A stretch of DNA of 64,000 bases, taken from Gymnodinialimonas sp. 57CJ19 (lineage in GTDB: Bacteria; Pseudomonadota; Alphaproteobacteria; Rhodobacterales; Rhodobacteraceae). Of the stretch, positions 54,953 to 63,079 are shown one piece after another; position 1 is the first letter of the stretch; each line of letters starts with the position of its first letter. A program made the position numbers and the translations under genes. The DNA lies in assembly GCF_038396845.1 (NCBI RefSeq), contig NZ_CP151587.1, positions 3,756,001-3,820,000 of the forward strand. The letters run 5' to 3'. The notes beneath the pieces were generated by a model that saw only the letters and a program-made list of their open reading frames with translations, was not told where the DNA came from and made no database searches.

Positions 54953-56244
54953 ACGCGCTTTATCGCAACGACCGCCCCGGACGCCACGCGCCTTCGGTCT
55001 ATGCAGCGGGCGTCAGTGCGCCGGAACGCGCCCCCCTGACCGGAGAAATCAGCGTTGATGTGGCGGTGATCGGCGCGGGCTTCACCGGGTTGTGGGCCGC
55101 GTTGACCTTGGCGAAAGCCGGGCGGTCTGTGGTGGTGCTGGACGCGCACCGCGTGGGTTTTGGCGCCTCTGGGCGCAACGGCGGGCAGGTGCATTCGGGC
55201 TTCAACATGGGCCAACGGGCGTTGGAGGACCGCTTGGGCAAGGACCGCGCCCACGCCCTGTGGGACTTGGCGGAAGCGGGCAAGGACCAGCTCCGCGCTT
55301 TTTGCGAAACGGCCCCGGAAACCCACTATCGCCCCGGCGTGGCCCATGGCGAATACAGCCCCCTGTCTTTGGCAGAGGCCCGCCTGGAGGCCGATCATAT
55401 GGCCCGGAACTACGGGCTGAAAACCGACGTCATGGGCCGTGACGCCTTTGCAGAATTGGTCAAAGCCCCCGCCTATGTGGGTGGCACTTTGGACGAAAGC
55501 GGCGGGCATTTGCAGCCTTTGGCCTATGCCTTGGCTTTGGCCCGCGCCGCCGAGGCCGCAGGCGCGGTCATATTCGAGCGGACCGAAGTGCTGAGCGTGA
55601 CAGAGGGGACGCGGGTGCGCCTGACCACGCCGCGCGGGCGCATCAATGCGGGCCACGTGATTGCCGCGGGCAATGGCTATCTGCCGAACCTGTTGCCGCA
55701 GGTAAACCGCAGGGTCATGCCGATCAATTCCTTCATCGCCGCGACCGAGCCGCTTCCCGAGCGCTGGCACGAGGTCATGGCCCGAGACATCGCCGTATCC
55801 GATAGCAAGTTCGTGGTGAATTATTATCGCTTCGACCACGAGAGGCGGTTCCTGTTTGGCGGGCGGGAAAGCTACTCCATCGGATTTCCCAAAGACATTA
55901 AGACGGCCCTCGTTGCGCGGATGGCGCAACTGTTCCCGCAGCTCTCCGGCGTGAAGGTGGATTACGTGTGGGGCGGATCGCTGGGAATAACGCCAAGCCG
56001 CCTGCCCCATGTGGCCCGCGTCGGCTCCAAGGTGCTGTCTGGGGCCGGATTTTCCGGCCACGGGGTCGCGCTGAGCGGGATGGCGGGCCGGGTAATGGCC
56101 GAGGCTGTTCTGGGCCAAGAAGACGGCTTGGCCACGTTCGACACCCTGAAAATCCCTGCGTTTCCAGGGGGTACGGCCCTGCGCACGCCGATCCTGACGC
56201 TGGCCATGTCGTGGTTTGCGTTGCGCGATCGCATCGGCCTCTAG
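54949..56244 (+). CDS. FAD-dependent amine oxidase, PuuB/OrdL-like
   Basis: This 431-residue DAO-family flavoprotein has a Rossmann motif DVAVIGAGFTGLWAALTLAKAGRSVVVLDA, then GFGASGRNGGQVHSGF and the C-terminal GAGFSGHGVALSGMAGRVMAEAV that closes the FAD site. In the Puu pathway the equivalent enzyme oxidises gamma-glutamylputrescine to an aldehyde. The partner aldehyde dehydrogenase is not in this window. It overlaps the preceding small gene by four bases. Confidence 0.9.
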   Translation: MNALYRNDRPGRHAPSVYAAGVSAPERAPLTGEISVDVAVIGAGFTGLWAALTLAKAGRSVVVLDAHRVGFGASGRNGGQVHSGFNMGQRALEDRLGKDRAHALWDLAEAGKDQLRAFCETAPETHYRPGVAHGEYSPLSLAEARLEADHMARNYGLKTDVMGRDAFAELVKAPAYVGGTLDESGGHLQPLAYALALARAAEAAGAVIFERTEVLSVTEGTRVRLTTPRGRINAGHVIAAGNGYLPNLLPQVNRRVMPINSFIAATEPLPERWHEVMARDIAVSDSKFVVNYYRFDHERRFLFGGRESYSIGFPKDIKTALVARMAQLFPQLSGVKVDYVWGGSLGITPSRLPHVARVGSKVLSGAGFSGHGVALSGMAGRVMAEAVLGQEDGLATFDTLKIPAFPGGTALRTPILTLAMSWFALRDRIGL

Positions 56245-56349
56245 GCAAAAACCGGACAATTTCCGCTGACGGCGACGTTGTCGCTTTTCTGTGCCGTTCT
56301 TCTGCATATATAAGCAAAACGAAATATCACATTTTGAAATGGTGAATAT

Positions 56350-57561
56350 ATGTCCACGCTGTCCGCTCCGAACGTCTACGACGCCGAACCGATCCCCGAG
56401 GCCGCCCGCGCCGAGATTGACCGTCTTCTGCAAAGCGGCGACCTGTTTCGCTACACCGCCCCCGAAGACGCGCCCGTAGCCCTGCTGGAGCGTGAATTCG
56501 CCGCGATGATGGGCACGAAATACGCGCTGGCGGTGTCGAGCTGTTCGGCCGCGCTGTTCTTGTCGTTGGAGGCGCTGGATCTGGGCAAGGACGCCAAGGT
56601 AATGATCCCCGCGTTCACCTTTGCCGCCGTCCCGTCGTCCATCGTGCACGCGGGCTTGCAGCCGGTCCTGTGTGAAGTGGCCGACAACTACCGCGTCGAT
56701 ATGGTTGATTTCATGGAGAAACTACCCGGCGTGCAAGCGGTTCTGATCAGCCACATGCGGGGCCATACCTCGGACATGGACGCGATCTCGGCCGCCTGTG
56801 AAGCGGCGGGCGTGCCACTGATCGAAGATGCGGCCCATTCCCTGGGAACCGAGTGGCACGGCAAGAAGATCGGCACGATCGGCAAGGTTGGCTGCTTCAG
56901 CTTCCAGTCCTACAAATTGATTAACGCGGGCGAAGGCGGGATCATGATCACCGACGACGCAGATCTGGTGGCGCGCGCCGTGATCATGTCGGGCGCCTAT
57001 GAGCATAATTGGGCGAAGCACGGCGATGACACTGCGCTGGTAGAGGCCTTTGGCCGCTGGCAGAACAAGCTGCCGCTCTACAACCTGCGGATGCAGAACC
57101 TGAGTGCAGCCGTGATCCGGCCCCAATTGCCCGAAGTGGCGCGTCGGGTACGCGACGGCCGCAAGAACCACGACTACGTAGCTGCGGCGCTGAACACCTC
57201 GGATTGGCTGAATGTGCCGGACCCCCTTGGCCCGGAAGAGCGCGCACCGGATTCAATCCAGTTCAACCTGCAAGGCTTTGACAGCGACGCCGAGGCCCGC
57301 GCCTTCGCGGACGCCGCCGCCGCAAGGGGCGTGAAGGTGCAGATCTTCGGCCTGAGCACGGACAACGCACGGGCCTTCTGGAACTGGCAATTTATCCCCG
57401 GGGACCTGCCCGAGCTGCCCCAAACCCGAGCGATGCTGATGCGCGCCTGTGACGCCCGTTTGCCCGCGAGGCTGCAAAAAGCAGACCTCGACCACATCAT
57501 CGGGGCGCTCCTGTCCGCCGCCGAAGACGTCAAAGGCACCGCTCGCGCCTACGGCACGTGA
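56350..57561 (+). CDS. DegT/DnrJ/EryC1-family PLP aminotransferase
   Basis: This 403-residue fold-type I PLP enzyme has the family pattern MMGTKYALAVSSCSAALFLSLEAL, PAFTFAAVPSSIVHAGLQPV, IEDAAHSLGTEWHGKKIGTIG, and the Schiff-base Lys in FQSYKLINAGEGG. The family usually transfers an amino group to sugars, although others act on amino acids or alcohols, so the function in an amine pathway is open. A 105-base AT-rich gap separates it from the oxidase; the palindrome array follows its stop. Confidence 0.88.
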   Translation: MSTLSAPNVYDAEPIPEAARAEIDRLLQSGDLFRYTAPEDAPVALLEREFAAMMGTKYALAVSSCSAALFLSLEALDLGKDAKVMIPAFTFAAVPSSIVHAGLQPVLCEVADNYRVDMVDFMEKLPGVQAVLISHMRGHTSDMDAISAACEAAGVPLIEDAAHSLGTEWHGKKIGTIGKVGCFSFQSYKLINAGEGGIMITDDADLVARAVIMSGAYEHNWAKHGDDTALVEAFGRWQNKLPLYNLRMQNLSAAVIRPQLPEVARRVRDGRKNHDYVAAALNTSDWLNVPDPLGPEERAPDSIQFNLQGFDSDAEARAFADAAAARGVKVQIFGLSTDNARAFWNWQFIPGDLPELPQTRAMLMRACDARLPARLQKADLDHIIGALLSAAEDVKGTARAYGT

Positions 57562-57568
57562 GCCGCAC

Positions 57569-57656
57569 AAATCTTTTGCAAAAGATTTGCGAACGCCCTT
57601 GCAAGGGCGTTGGACAGAGCCTTGCAAGGCTCTGTTCAGGGTTTTGCAAAACCCTG
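57569..57656. repeat. second array of four 20-bp palindromes, TTGCAA centre
   Basis: Palindromes at 57569-57588 (AAATCTTTTGCAAAAGATTT), 57592-57611 (AACGCCCTTGCAAGGGCGTT), 57615-57634 (CAGAGCCTTGCAAGGCTCTG) and 57637-57656 (CAGGGTTTTGCAAAACCCTG) have spacers of 3, 3 and 2 bases. The middle two match palindromes 3 and 2 of the array at 50075-50160, and the first resembles its last one, so the order is reversed. It lies 7 bases after the aminotransferase stop. Confidence 0.95.
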
Positions 57657-57771
57657 ATGCCGGACGGGAGAGAAGGGCGGCGGGTGAGATAATGCGCCGT
57701 CTCGATAATCCCTATTGAGGGAGGCGCGGCGCAGGCGTACCTTCGGGCAACCTTGTTTGAGAGTGTTCGAC

Positions 57772-59133
57772 ATGACGACAAATCCCCCCAACTCCTGGGA
57801 AGCCCGTGCCGAGGAATATTCGCTTTACGGCTTCACTGATCTGCCTTCGATCCGAGACCGTGGCACGGTGGTCGTGACCCATGGCGAGGGTCCGTATATC
57901 TATGACACCAATGGCAAAAAGTACCTCGATAGCAATTCCGGCCTGTGGAACATGGTGGCCGGATTTGATCACAAAGGTTTAGCCGAGGCCGCCAAGGCGC
58001 AGTATGATCGCTTCCCCGGCTACCATGCCTTTTTTGGCCGGATGTCAGATCAGACCGTCGCGCTATCGGAGCGGCTTATCGATGTCAGCCCTTGGGACCG
58101 GGGCAAGGTATTTTACACCAACTCGGGATCTGAGGCCAATGACACCATGGTCAAGATGCTGTGGTTCATGGGTCGCGCAGAAGGAACGCCGCAGAAGCGG
58201 AAAATCCTGACACGGGGCAACGGGTACCATGGGGTAACGGCGGTCGCGGCCTCGATGACGGCGAAGCCCTACAATGAGGTGTTTGGCCTACCGATGGACG
58301 GGTTCATTCATCTGACCTGTCCACATTATTGGCGTGAGGGCGCTGAGGGGGAGACTGAGGCCGCCTTTACCGCCCGTCTTGCCCGTGAGTTGGAGGATGT
58401 GATCGCGCGCGAAGGCGCGGACACCATCGCCGGTTTCTTTGCCGAGCCGGTTCTGGGTGCGGGCGGTGTGATCCCGCCGCCGGAAGGCTATTTCCAAGCT
58501 ATGCAGGCGGTGCTTGAGAAGCATGACATTCCCTTGATCTCTGACGAGGTTATCTGCGGGTTCGGCCGAACGGGCAATACGTGGGGGTGCGAGACCTATG
58601 ACTTTGTGCCGGATGTCATCATCTCCTCTAAGGCTCTGACCGCCGGGTATTTTCCCATGGGCGCGGTGATGCTTGGGCCGCGGATGGCGGACCGTTTGCT
58701 GGCCGCCATTGATCCGATTGAGGAGTTCCCGCACGGGTTCACCGCCAGCGGCCATCCGGTGGGCTGTGCAGTGGCGTTGAAGGCCATCGACGTCGTGCTT
58801 GAGGAGGGCCTCCTGGACATGGTGCGCGCGGGCACGGGCCGGATGGAGGCTGGCCTTCGAGACATCGCCAAGCACCCCAACATCGGAGAGTTGCGCGGCG
58901 TGGGATACATGTGGGCGTTGGAGGCGGTGCGAGAGGGCAAGATTCCGTTTGAAGGCCATTTGAGCGTCTCGGAGCGGATTGCAAATGCCTGCACGGATCA
59001 CGGGTTGATCTGTCGTCCCTTGGGACAAGCGGTGGTGTTGTGCCCGGCGTTTACGCTGACGGATGGGCAGATGGACGAGATGTTTGAAAAGCTCGACGCT
59101 GCGTTGCAGCAGGTATTCTCCGAGATCACGTGA
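57772..59133 (+). CDS. class III PLP aminotransferase
   Basis: This 453-residue omega-aminotransferase has a C-terminal PLP core: FYTNSGSEANDTMVKMLW, GNGYHGVTAVAASMT, EPVLGAGGVIPPPEGYF, ISDEVICGFGRTG, and the Schiff-base Lys in ISSKALTAGYFPMGAVM. The family transfers the terminal amino group of diamines, beta-alanine, taurine or similar compounds to pyruvate or 2-oxoglutarate. In this cluster a polyamine or another amine released by the pathway is the likely donor. The ATG at 57772 precedes MTTNPPNSW; the upstream frame extension is unlike the family. Confidence 0.92.
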   Translation: MTTNPPNSWEARAEEYSLYGFTDLPSIRDRGTVVVTHGEGPYIYDTNGKKYLDSNSGLWNMVAGFDHKGLAEAAKAQYDRFPGYHAFFGRMSDQTVALSERLIDVSPWDRGKVFYTNSGSEANDTMVKMLWFMGRAEGTPQKRKILTRGNGYHGVTAVAASMTAKPYNEVFGLPMDGFIHLTCPHYWREGAEGETEAAFTARLARELEDVIAREGADTIAGFFAEPVLGAGGVIPPPEGYFQAMQAVLEKHDIPLISDEVICGFGRTGNTWGCETYDFVPDVIISSKALTAGYFPMGAVMLGPRMADRLLAAIDPIEEFPHGFTASGHPVGCAVALKAIDVVLEEGLLDMVRAGTGRMEAGLRDIAKHPNIGELRGVGYMWALEAVREGKIPFEGHLSVSERIANACTDHGLICRPLGQAVVLCPAFTLTDGQMDEMFEKLDAALQQVFSEIT

Positions 59134-59157
59134 GGTGCTGGTTGAGGGTGCGGGAGT

Positions 59158-59179
59158 CGATATTTATGAAAAGGTGAAG
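59158..59179 (-). repeat. 22-bp element, copy B (inverted)
   Basis: On the minus strand this reads CTTCACCTTTTCATAAATAT plus CG, 21 of 22 bases identical to 49122-49143. It lies directly upstream of the acetyltransferase pseudogene and overlaps its leader. Confidence 0.7.
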
Positions 59180-59191
59180 GGAGGCGGCGCG

Positions 59192-59422
59192 ATGGATATT
59201 CGGGCGTTGCCGAGTGGATTTTCGGTAGGTGAGCTTGCGGGCGACCGAGTGTCTGTCAGCCCTTTGGCTTGCGCGGATCACAAGGCGTTGGCGGAAGCGG
59301 CCAGCGACCCCGGCATTTGGGCCGGACATCCGGAGACATACCGGTATCGGGCACGGGTTTTTGAGCCCTAGTTTGACGGAATACTGTCGGCGGGAGGCGG
59401 TGTCTTTTTCCGAGAAGGCGAT
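59192..59422 (+). pseudogene. GNAT acetyltransferase remnant with in-frame stop
   Basis: The frame begins with an ATG and a good GGGAGG ribosome-binding site. It encodes 59 residues of a GNAT acetyltransferase N-terminus (LAGDRVSVSPLACADHKALAEAASDPGIWAGHPETYRYRARVFEP), then hits TAG at 59369-59371. Reading through, the family pattern continues as FDGILSAGGGVFFREGD, so the stop replaces the Tyr of the usual FEPYFDG. After about 59422 the sequence loses similarity, so the 3' half is gone as well. Confidence 0.75.
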
Positions 59423-59533
59423 GGCCAAGCTTGGGCCCGGGCCAGAGGACAGCCGGGACTTGGATCTCGGGGCCGGGCCGACGGAATGGGTGCGGATGCG
59501 GTTGCAAAAGGCGCAGTGGCACGCGGCCCGGCA

Positions 59534-59848
59534 TCAGCGTGCCAGGAGGGCTTCCTGACACCGGGCGTTTGCCGCCACGACGCGGTCCATCTCGTAGAAA
59601 TGATCTGGATTGGTGGGCTGCACCACGGCGGTCATGGTGTTTGCCGCCGCAGCCAAACGCGCGCCTGCGGCGGCACGGTCGGCGGGGTTTGGCGCGGTTT
59701 CGCACAGGGAGAAATCGGCCATCGCGGCGTCATAGGTGCTGAGATCGTCAGGGGGGCTGTCGAGCCCGAAAATCGGCGCGAGGATCGAGCAGGACGCCGT
59801 GGTCGAGACCACGAGGACGGAGAGGGTAATACGAATCAAGGGGGTCAC
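59534..59848 (-). CDS. putative lipoprotein downstream of phaR
   Basis: This 104-residue product begins at a GTG that overlaps the phaR stop (GTGA). The signal MTPLIRITLSVLVVSTTASC ends in a lipobox (TASC, Cys20). The mature part is helical, with Cys residues at LCETAP and ARCQEAL. The function is unknown; co-transcription with the PHA regulator is implied by the overlap. Confidence 0.65.
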   Translation of the reverse strand: MTPLIRITLSVLVVSTTASCSILAPIFGLDSPPDDLSTYDAAMADFSLCETAPNPADRAAAGARLAAAANTMTAVVQPTNPDHFYEMDRVVAANARCQEALLAR

Positions 59849-60399
59849 AACTTGCTGAGTTTGCTTTGTAATTCGGCGAGTTGGCGTTTGATGGCATCCA
59901 ACTCTTCCGAGGGGGTGGCGTCGTCGGACGCAGCGGGTGGAGCGCTTTGCCCTGACCCGCCTGTGGCGGCGCCGGACATGGCGTTGAAGAACGCTTCTTG
60001 CTGCGCGCGCATGGCGTCGAAACCGGGCATCGCGGCCATGGGATTGATCGCCGCCATATTGTCCATGATGGTCGATTGCCCCTCTTTCAGCATCTCGAAG
60101 GACGAGGCGAGGAACTCGGGCACCACGGAATGGGCTTGGGTGGTGTAGCTGCGCACCAGATCGGTCAGCACCGAGATTGGCAGCACCGATTCCCCGCGCG
60201 ATTCGTGGTCGGCCACGATTTGCAGAAGGTATTGGCGGGTCAGGTCGTCGCCGGACTTGAGGTCCACGATTTTCACCTCGCGGCCATCACGGATGAAGCC
60301 TGCAATGTCTTCCAGCGTCACATAGTCAGAGGTTTCCGTGTTATAGAGCCTCCGGCTGGCGTAGCGCTTGATGAGAAGCGGCTCGGGTGTGTTGGTCAT
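59845..60399 (-). CDS. phaR: polyhydroxyalkanoate synthesis repressor PhaR
   Basis: PhaR binds DNA and represses phasin and its own gene until it is drawn off by nascent PHA granules. The 184-residue protein has the conserved N-terminal domain PEPLLIKRYASRRLYNTETSDYVTLEDIAGFIRDGREVKIVDLKSGDDLTR and a second region with a PHA-accumulation repeat-like helix (SVVPEFLASSFEMLKEGQ). The start MTNTPEPLLIKRY (60399) has a GAGGAG ribosome-binding site. Two matching CTGC-N3-GCAG sites stand in the phaP promoter nearby. Confidence 0.95.
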   Translation of the reverse strand: MTNTPEPLLIKRYASRRLYNTETSDYVTLEDIAGFIRDGREVKIVDLKSGDDLTRQYLLQIVADHESRGESVLPISVLTDLVRSYTTQAHSVVPEFLASSFEMLKEGQSTIMDNMAAINPMAAMPGFDAMRAQQEAFFNAMSGAATGGSGQSAPPAASDDATPSEELDAIKRQLAELQSKLSKL

Positions 60400-60418
60400 G
60401 GCTGGCCCTCCTCTGGTA

Positions 60419-60429
60419 TTGCGGTGCAG
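60419..60429 (-). promoter_or_regulatory. possible PhaR autoregulatory site
   Basis: On the minus strand this reads CTGC-ACC-GCAA, one base short of the CTGC-N3-GCAG pattern. It lies about 20-30 bases upstream of the phaR start codon. PhaR is known to control its own gene in related bacteria, so the position is suggestive only. Confidence 0.35.
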
Positions 60430-60523
60430 CATTCGCAGCCTACGCTCCTTATCTGAGAATGCAAACGGGCCATTTTGTGGCGCATTCTTTCATAAGATTT
60501 AAAACAGCACGCGAGAGTCAGAA

Positions 60524-60553
60524 AAGGCGGACCTGCGCATGCGGGTCCGCCTT
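60524..60553 (-). terminator. intrinsic terminator of the phasin gene
   Basis: The arms AAGGCGGACC and GGTCCGCCTT form a 10-bp stem around a 10-base loop. On the minus strand the stem is followed by TTTTCT. It lies 90 bases after the phasin stop, separating phaP from phaR transcription. Confidence 0.8.
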
Positions 60554-60642
60554 ATCCGGTTCAGCGATATATAAGGGGGGAGGACCCTTTATCGCCTATG
60601 TGAAAGCCGTTCGCGCCTGGGAGGATGGCGCGAAGGGGCCGC

Positions 60643-61098
60643 TTACTTGGCGGTTGCGGCTTTCTTGGCAGCAGTCGTCACGTCAGCAGTTGCTTTCTTG
60701 ACGGCGGCAGTTGCTTCTTCGGAAGCTTCTTTGCCAGCTGCCATCATCAGCTCAACTGTTTCCATCTGAACTTTTTTCGCGATCTCAGCGAAAGCGGCCA
60801 TGGACTCGGAAGCCATTTCAGCTTGAGCGGAGGCGAAGTCAGTCATGGATTTGGTGTAGTCAGCAGGCTGGTCCTTGACGGCTGTGACGTCACCGATTTT
60901 GGCGATGGTGTCTTTTGTCCACTTGGAAGAAACCTCGGTGGATTTCTCAGCAGCTTCCAGAGCGACTTTGGACATTTTCTCGGACACGGCGGCCTGAGTT
61001 TTGAACGAGTCGGAAATGGAGGACATGTCTACAGGGAAAGACGCCATCATTTCGGTCATGTACTTCGAGAAGTCGGGGGTTGTTGCAGTTTTAGCCAT
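60643..61098 (-). CDS. phaP: phasin
   Basis: This small amphipathic protein coats PHA granules and controls their size. The 151-residue product is mostly helical with many Ala, Lys and Glu, ending in AAVKKATADVTTAAKKAATAK. It follows the alphaproteobacterial phasin pattern TPDFSKYMTEMMASFP near the start. The ATG at 61096-61098 has a GGAG ribosome-binding site; an upstream frame extension would cross the promoter. Phasin genes are typically under PhaR control, which the sites at 61158-61195 support. Confidence 0.93.
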   Translation of the reverse strand: MAKTATTPDFSKYMTEMMASFPVDMSSISDSFKTQAAVSEKMSKVALEAAEKSTEVSSKWTKDTIAKIGDVTAVKDQPADYTKSMTDFASAQAEMASESMAAFAEIAKKVQMETVELMMAAGKEASEEATAAVKKATADVTTAAKKAATAK

Positions 61099-61147
61099 TG
61101 GAATTCTCCGATTTGAGTACCCGTGCCGGGTGTTTGAATATGGAGAA

Positions 61148-61195
61148 TATATGTATGCTGCACTGCAGAAAGTCAACCTTTATTCTGCAGCGCAG
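61148..61195 (-). promoter_or_regulatory. phaP promoter with two PhaR-type sites
   Basis: On the minus strand, TTGACT (61176-61171) and CATATA (61153-61148) are spaced by exactly 17 bases. One palindrome-like CTGC-N3-GCAG (61158-61168) lies inside that spacer and a second (61185-61195) just upstream of the -35. PhaR in Rhodobacter and Paracoccus is reported to bind this motif. Binding here would block RNA polymerase directly, so phasin should be made only when granules remove PhaR. Confidence 0.8.
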
Positions 61196-61231
61196 CATAA
61201 CCCAGGGTTAAGCCAAAAAAACTGATTGAAA

Positions 61232-63058
61232 TCAGAGCTTTTTGCCTTCTTTTACGTAAGACCCGGGGGCTGGAGCCAGAATTTCCCGCCCATTATCTCC
61301 GGGTGCACGTGCAGCAATTTGCGCTCCGGAGCGTGGTTTCAGCCACGAATCCCACTGCGGCCACCAAGACCCCTCGTTGAAGTCCGCGGCCTCCAGCCAA
61401 TCCGCCGCCTCGCCCGAGACCTTGGGGTTGGTGAAGTGGCCGTATTTCTTTTTGGAGGGCGGGTTCACGATGCCTGCGATGTGGCCGGATTCCGAGACGA
61501 TGAAGGTTTTGTCCTTCGACCCCATCTTGGTTACGCCGCGGAAGCAATCCACCCAAGGGGCGATATGGTCCGTTTTGCAGGCAATCGCGCAGACTGGCAC
61601 GGTCACGTCCTTCAGGGACAGGGTTTCACCGCCAAGCTCAAACCCGTCCGTGGCCAGCGCATTGCTTTGGCACAACCCGCGGAGATATTCCTTTGCCATC
61701 TTGCCGGGCAGGTTGGTGCTGTCGCCGTTCCAGTAGAGCAGATCAAAGGCCGGGGGCGTTTCGCCCATCATGTAGCTGCGCACGGCGGGGCCGTAGATCA
61801 GGTCCTTGGAGCGCAGGAACGACATCGTCTTGGACATGAAATAGCTGCTCAGGACACCATCCTGAGCGATCTGCCGTTCAATGGCGTCGACGAAATCGTC
61901 TTGCAGGAACGGAGTGAATTCCCCCTGCACCGAGAAGTCGGTCAGCGTGGTGAAGAAGGTGGCCGATTTGATCGACTTGTCGCCGCGCTTCTTCATCAGG
62001 CCAAGGGTCAAGTTCAGGGTCGTGCCGGCGATGCAGTAGCCCACGGCGTTTACCTGTTTCTCGCCGGTGATCTCTTTCACCTGTTCGATCGCCGCAAGAT
62101 AGCCGTCTTCGACGTAATCTTGCAGGCCCACATCAGCATAGGTTTCGTCGGGGTTCTTCCAGCTCGCTACGAACAGGGTGTAGCCCTGATCCACCGCCCA
62201 TTTGATCAGGCTGTTCTGCGGCTTCAGGTCCAGCACGTAGAATTTGTTGATCCACGGGGGGAAAATAATGAGCGGGATTTTATGCACTTTTTCGGTCGTC
62301 GGAGCGTATTGGATAAGCTCCAGCATCCGGTTGCGATAAACGACCGAGCCTTCGCAGGTGCCAATGTTCACGCCCACTTCAAAGGCATCGGGATCGGCGA
62401 GGGTTGGAAGCAGCTCTCCGCCATGGGCTTCAAAATCCCGAACGAGGTTTTCGAGACCCTGAACAAGGCTTTCGCCCTCGGTCTCCACCGCCTTTTCCAG
62501 GGCATCGGGGTTGGTCGCGAAGTAGTTGGTGGGGGAGAACAATTCGATCACCTGAGAGGCGAAGAACTCGACCCGCTGCTTGTCTTTGCTATCGAGTCCT
62601 TCAAGTTCCGTCACCGCCTTGCGGATCGCGTCGGAGCCCAAGACATATTGGTGGCGCACGAAGTTGAAATAGGGGTGCGTTTTCCAAAGCGGGTTCGCGA
62701 AGCGCTTGTCATCGGGCAGGTCGCTGTCGGCGATCACAGGCATCTGCCCCGCGGCCAGCGCGTCGCGCATTTCCATGTATTGAGCCATCGCCTGGCCCCA
62801 ATACATCGCCTGTTGCTCCAGCAGCTTGCCGGGGTTGGCAATGGCTTCGGTCCAATAGGCGGCACCGGCTTTCAGGTAGAGGTCCTGGCTTGGCCCCGAA
62901 AGCCCCTGATCGGACGGTGTCCGCTGGCCCATGGCAGCCACAAGACGTGTGGAGAGGGCTTCAACCTTGGCCAGATTTGCGTTCAACTTCTCCAGCGCTT
63001 CGGCACCATCTGGGGCTGTGTCTTTTGTTGCGCCGTCATTTTCTGTTTTCTGTGACAC
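61232..63058 (-). CDS. phaC: class I polyhydroxyalkanoate synthase
   Basis: PhaC polymerises (R)-3-hydroxyacyl-CoA into PHA. The 608-residue product has the lipase-like box GYCIAG with the catalytic Cys at about residue 342, followed by the Asp in CKTDHIAPW and the His in SESGHIAGIVNPP. The substrate pattern PFKNPLWKTHPYFNFVRHQYVLGS-like region (PLWKTHPYFNFVRHQYVLGS) is typical of class I. A perfect TATAAT -10 at 63107-63102 would put the transcription start near 63095, so the GTG at 63058, not the ATG at 63100, is the likely start. Confidence 0.93.
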   Translation of the reverse strand: MSQKTENDGATKDTAPDGAEALEKLNANLAKVEALSTRLVAAMGQRTPSDQGLSGPSQDLYLKAGAAYWTEAIANPGKLLEQQAMYWGQAMAQYMEMRDALAAGQMPVIADSDLPDDKRFANPLWKTHPYFNFVRHQYVLGSDAIRKAVTELEGLDSKDKQRVEFFASQVIELFSPTNYFATNPDALEKAVETEGESLVQGLENLVRDFEAHGGELLPTLADPDAFEVGVNIGTCEGSVVYRNRMLELIQYAPTTEKVHKIPLIIFPPWINKFYVLDLKPQNSLIKWAVDQGYTLFVASWKNPDETYADVGLQDYVEDGYLAAIEQVKEITGEKQVNAVGYCIAGTTLNLTLGLMKKRGDKSIKSATFFTTLTDFSVQGEFTPFLQDDFVDAIERQIAQDGVLSSYFMSKTMSFLRSKDLIYGPAVRSYMMGETPPAFDLLYWNGDSTNLPGKMAKEYLRGLCQSNALATDGFELGGETLSLKDVTVPVCAIACKTDHIAPWVDCFRGVTKMGSKDKTFIVSESGHIAGIVNPPSKKKYGHFTNPKVSGEAADWLEAADFNEGSWWPQWDSWLKPRSGAQIAARAPGDNGREILAPAPGSYVKEGKKL

Positions 63059-63079
63059 CTTGATTTCCCCGTCCCGATG

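Noticed and set aside
56245..56349. Promoter for the DegT aminotransferase gene
   Set aside because: The gap is AT-rich with TATATAA at 56307-56313, but no -35 at an acceptable distance was found, so no firm call was made.
54910..56649. 579-residue minus-strand frame over the FAD oxidase and aminotransferase
   Set aside because: It is antisense to two genes with clear cofactor motifs.
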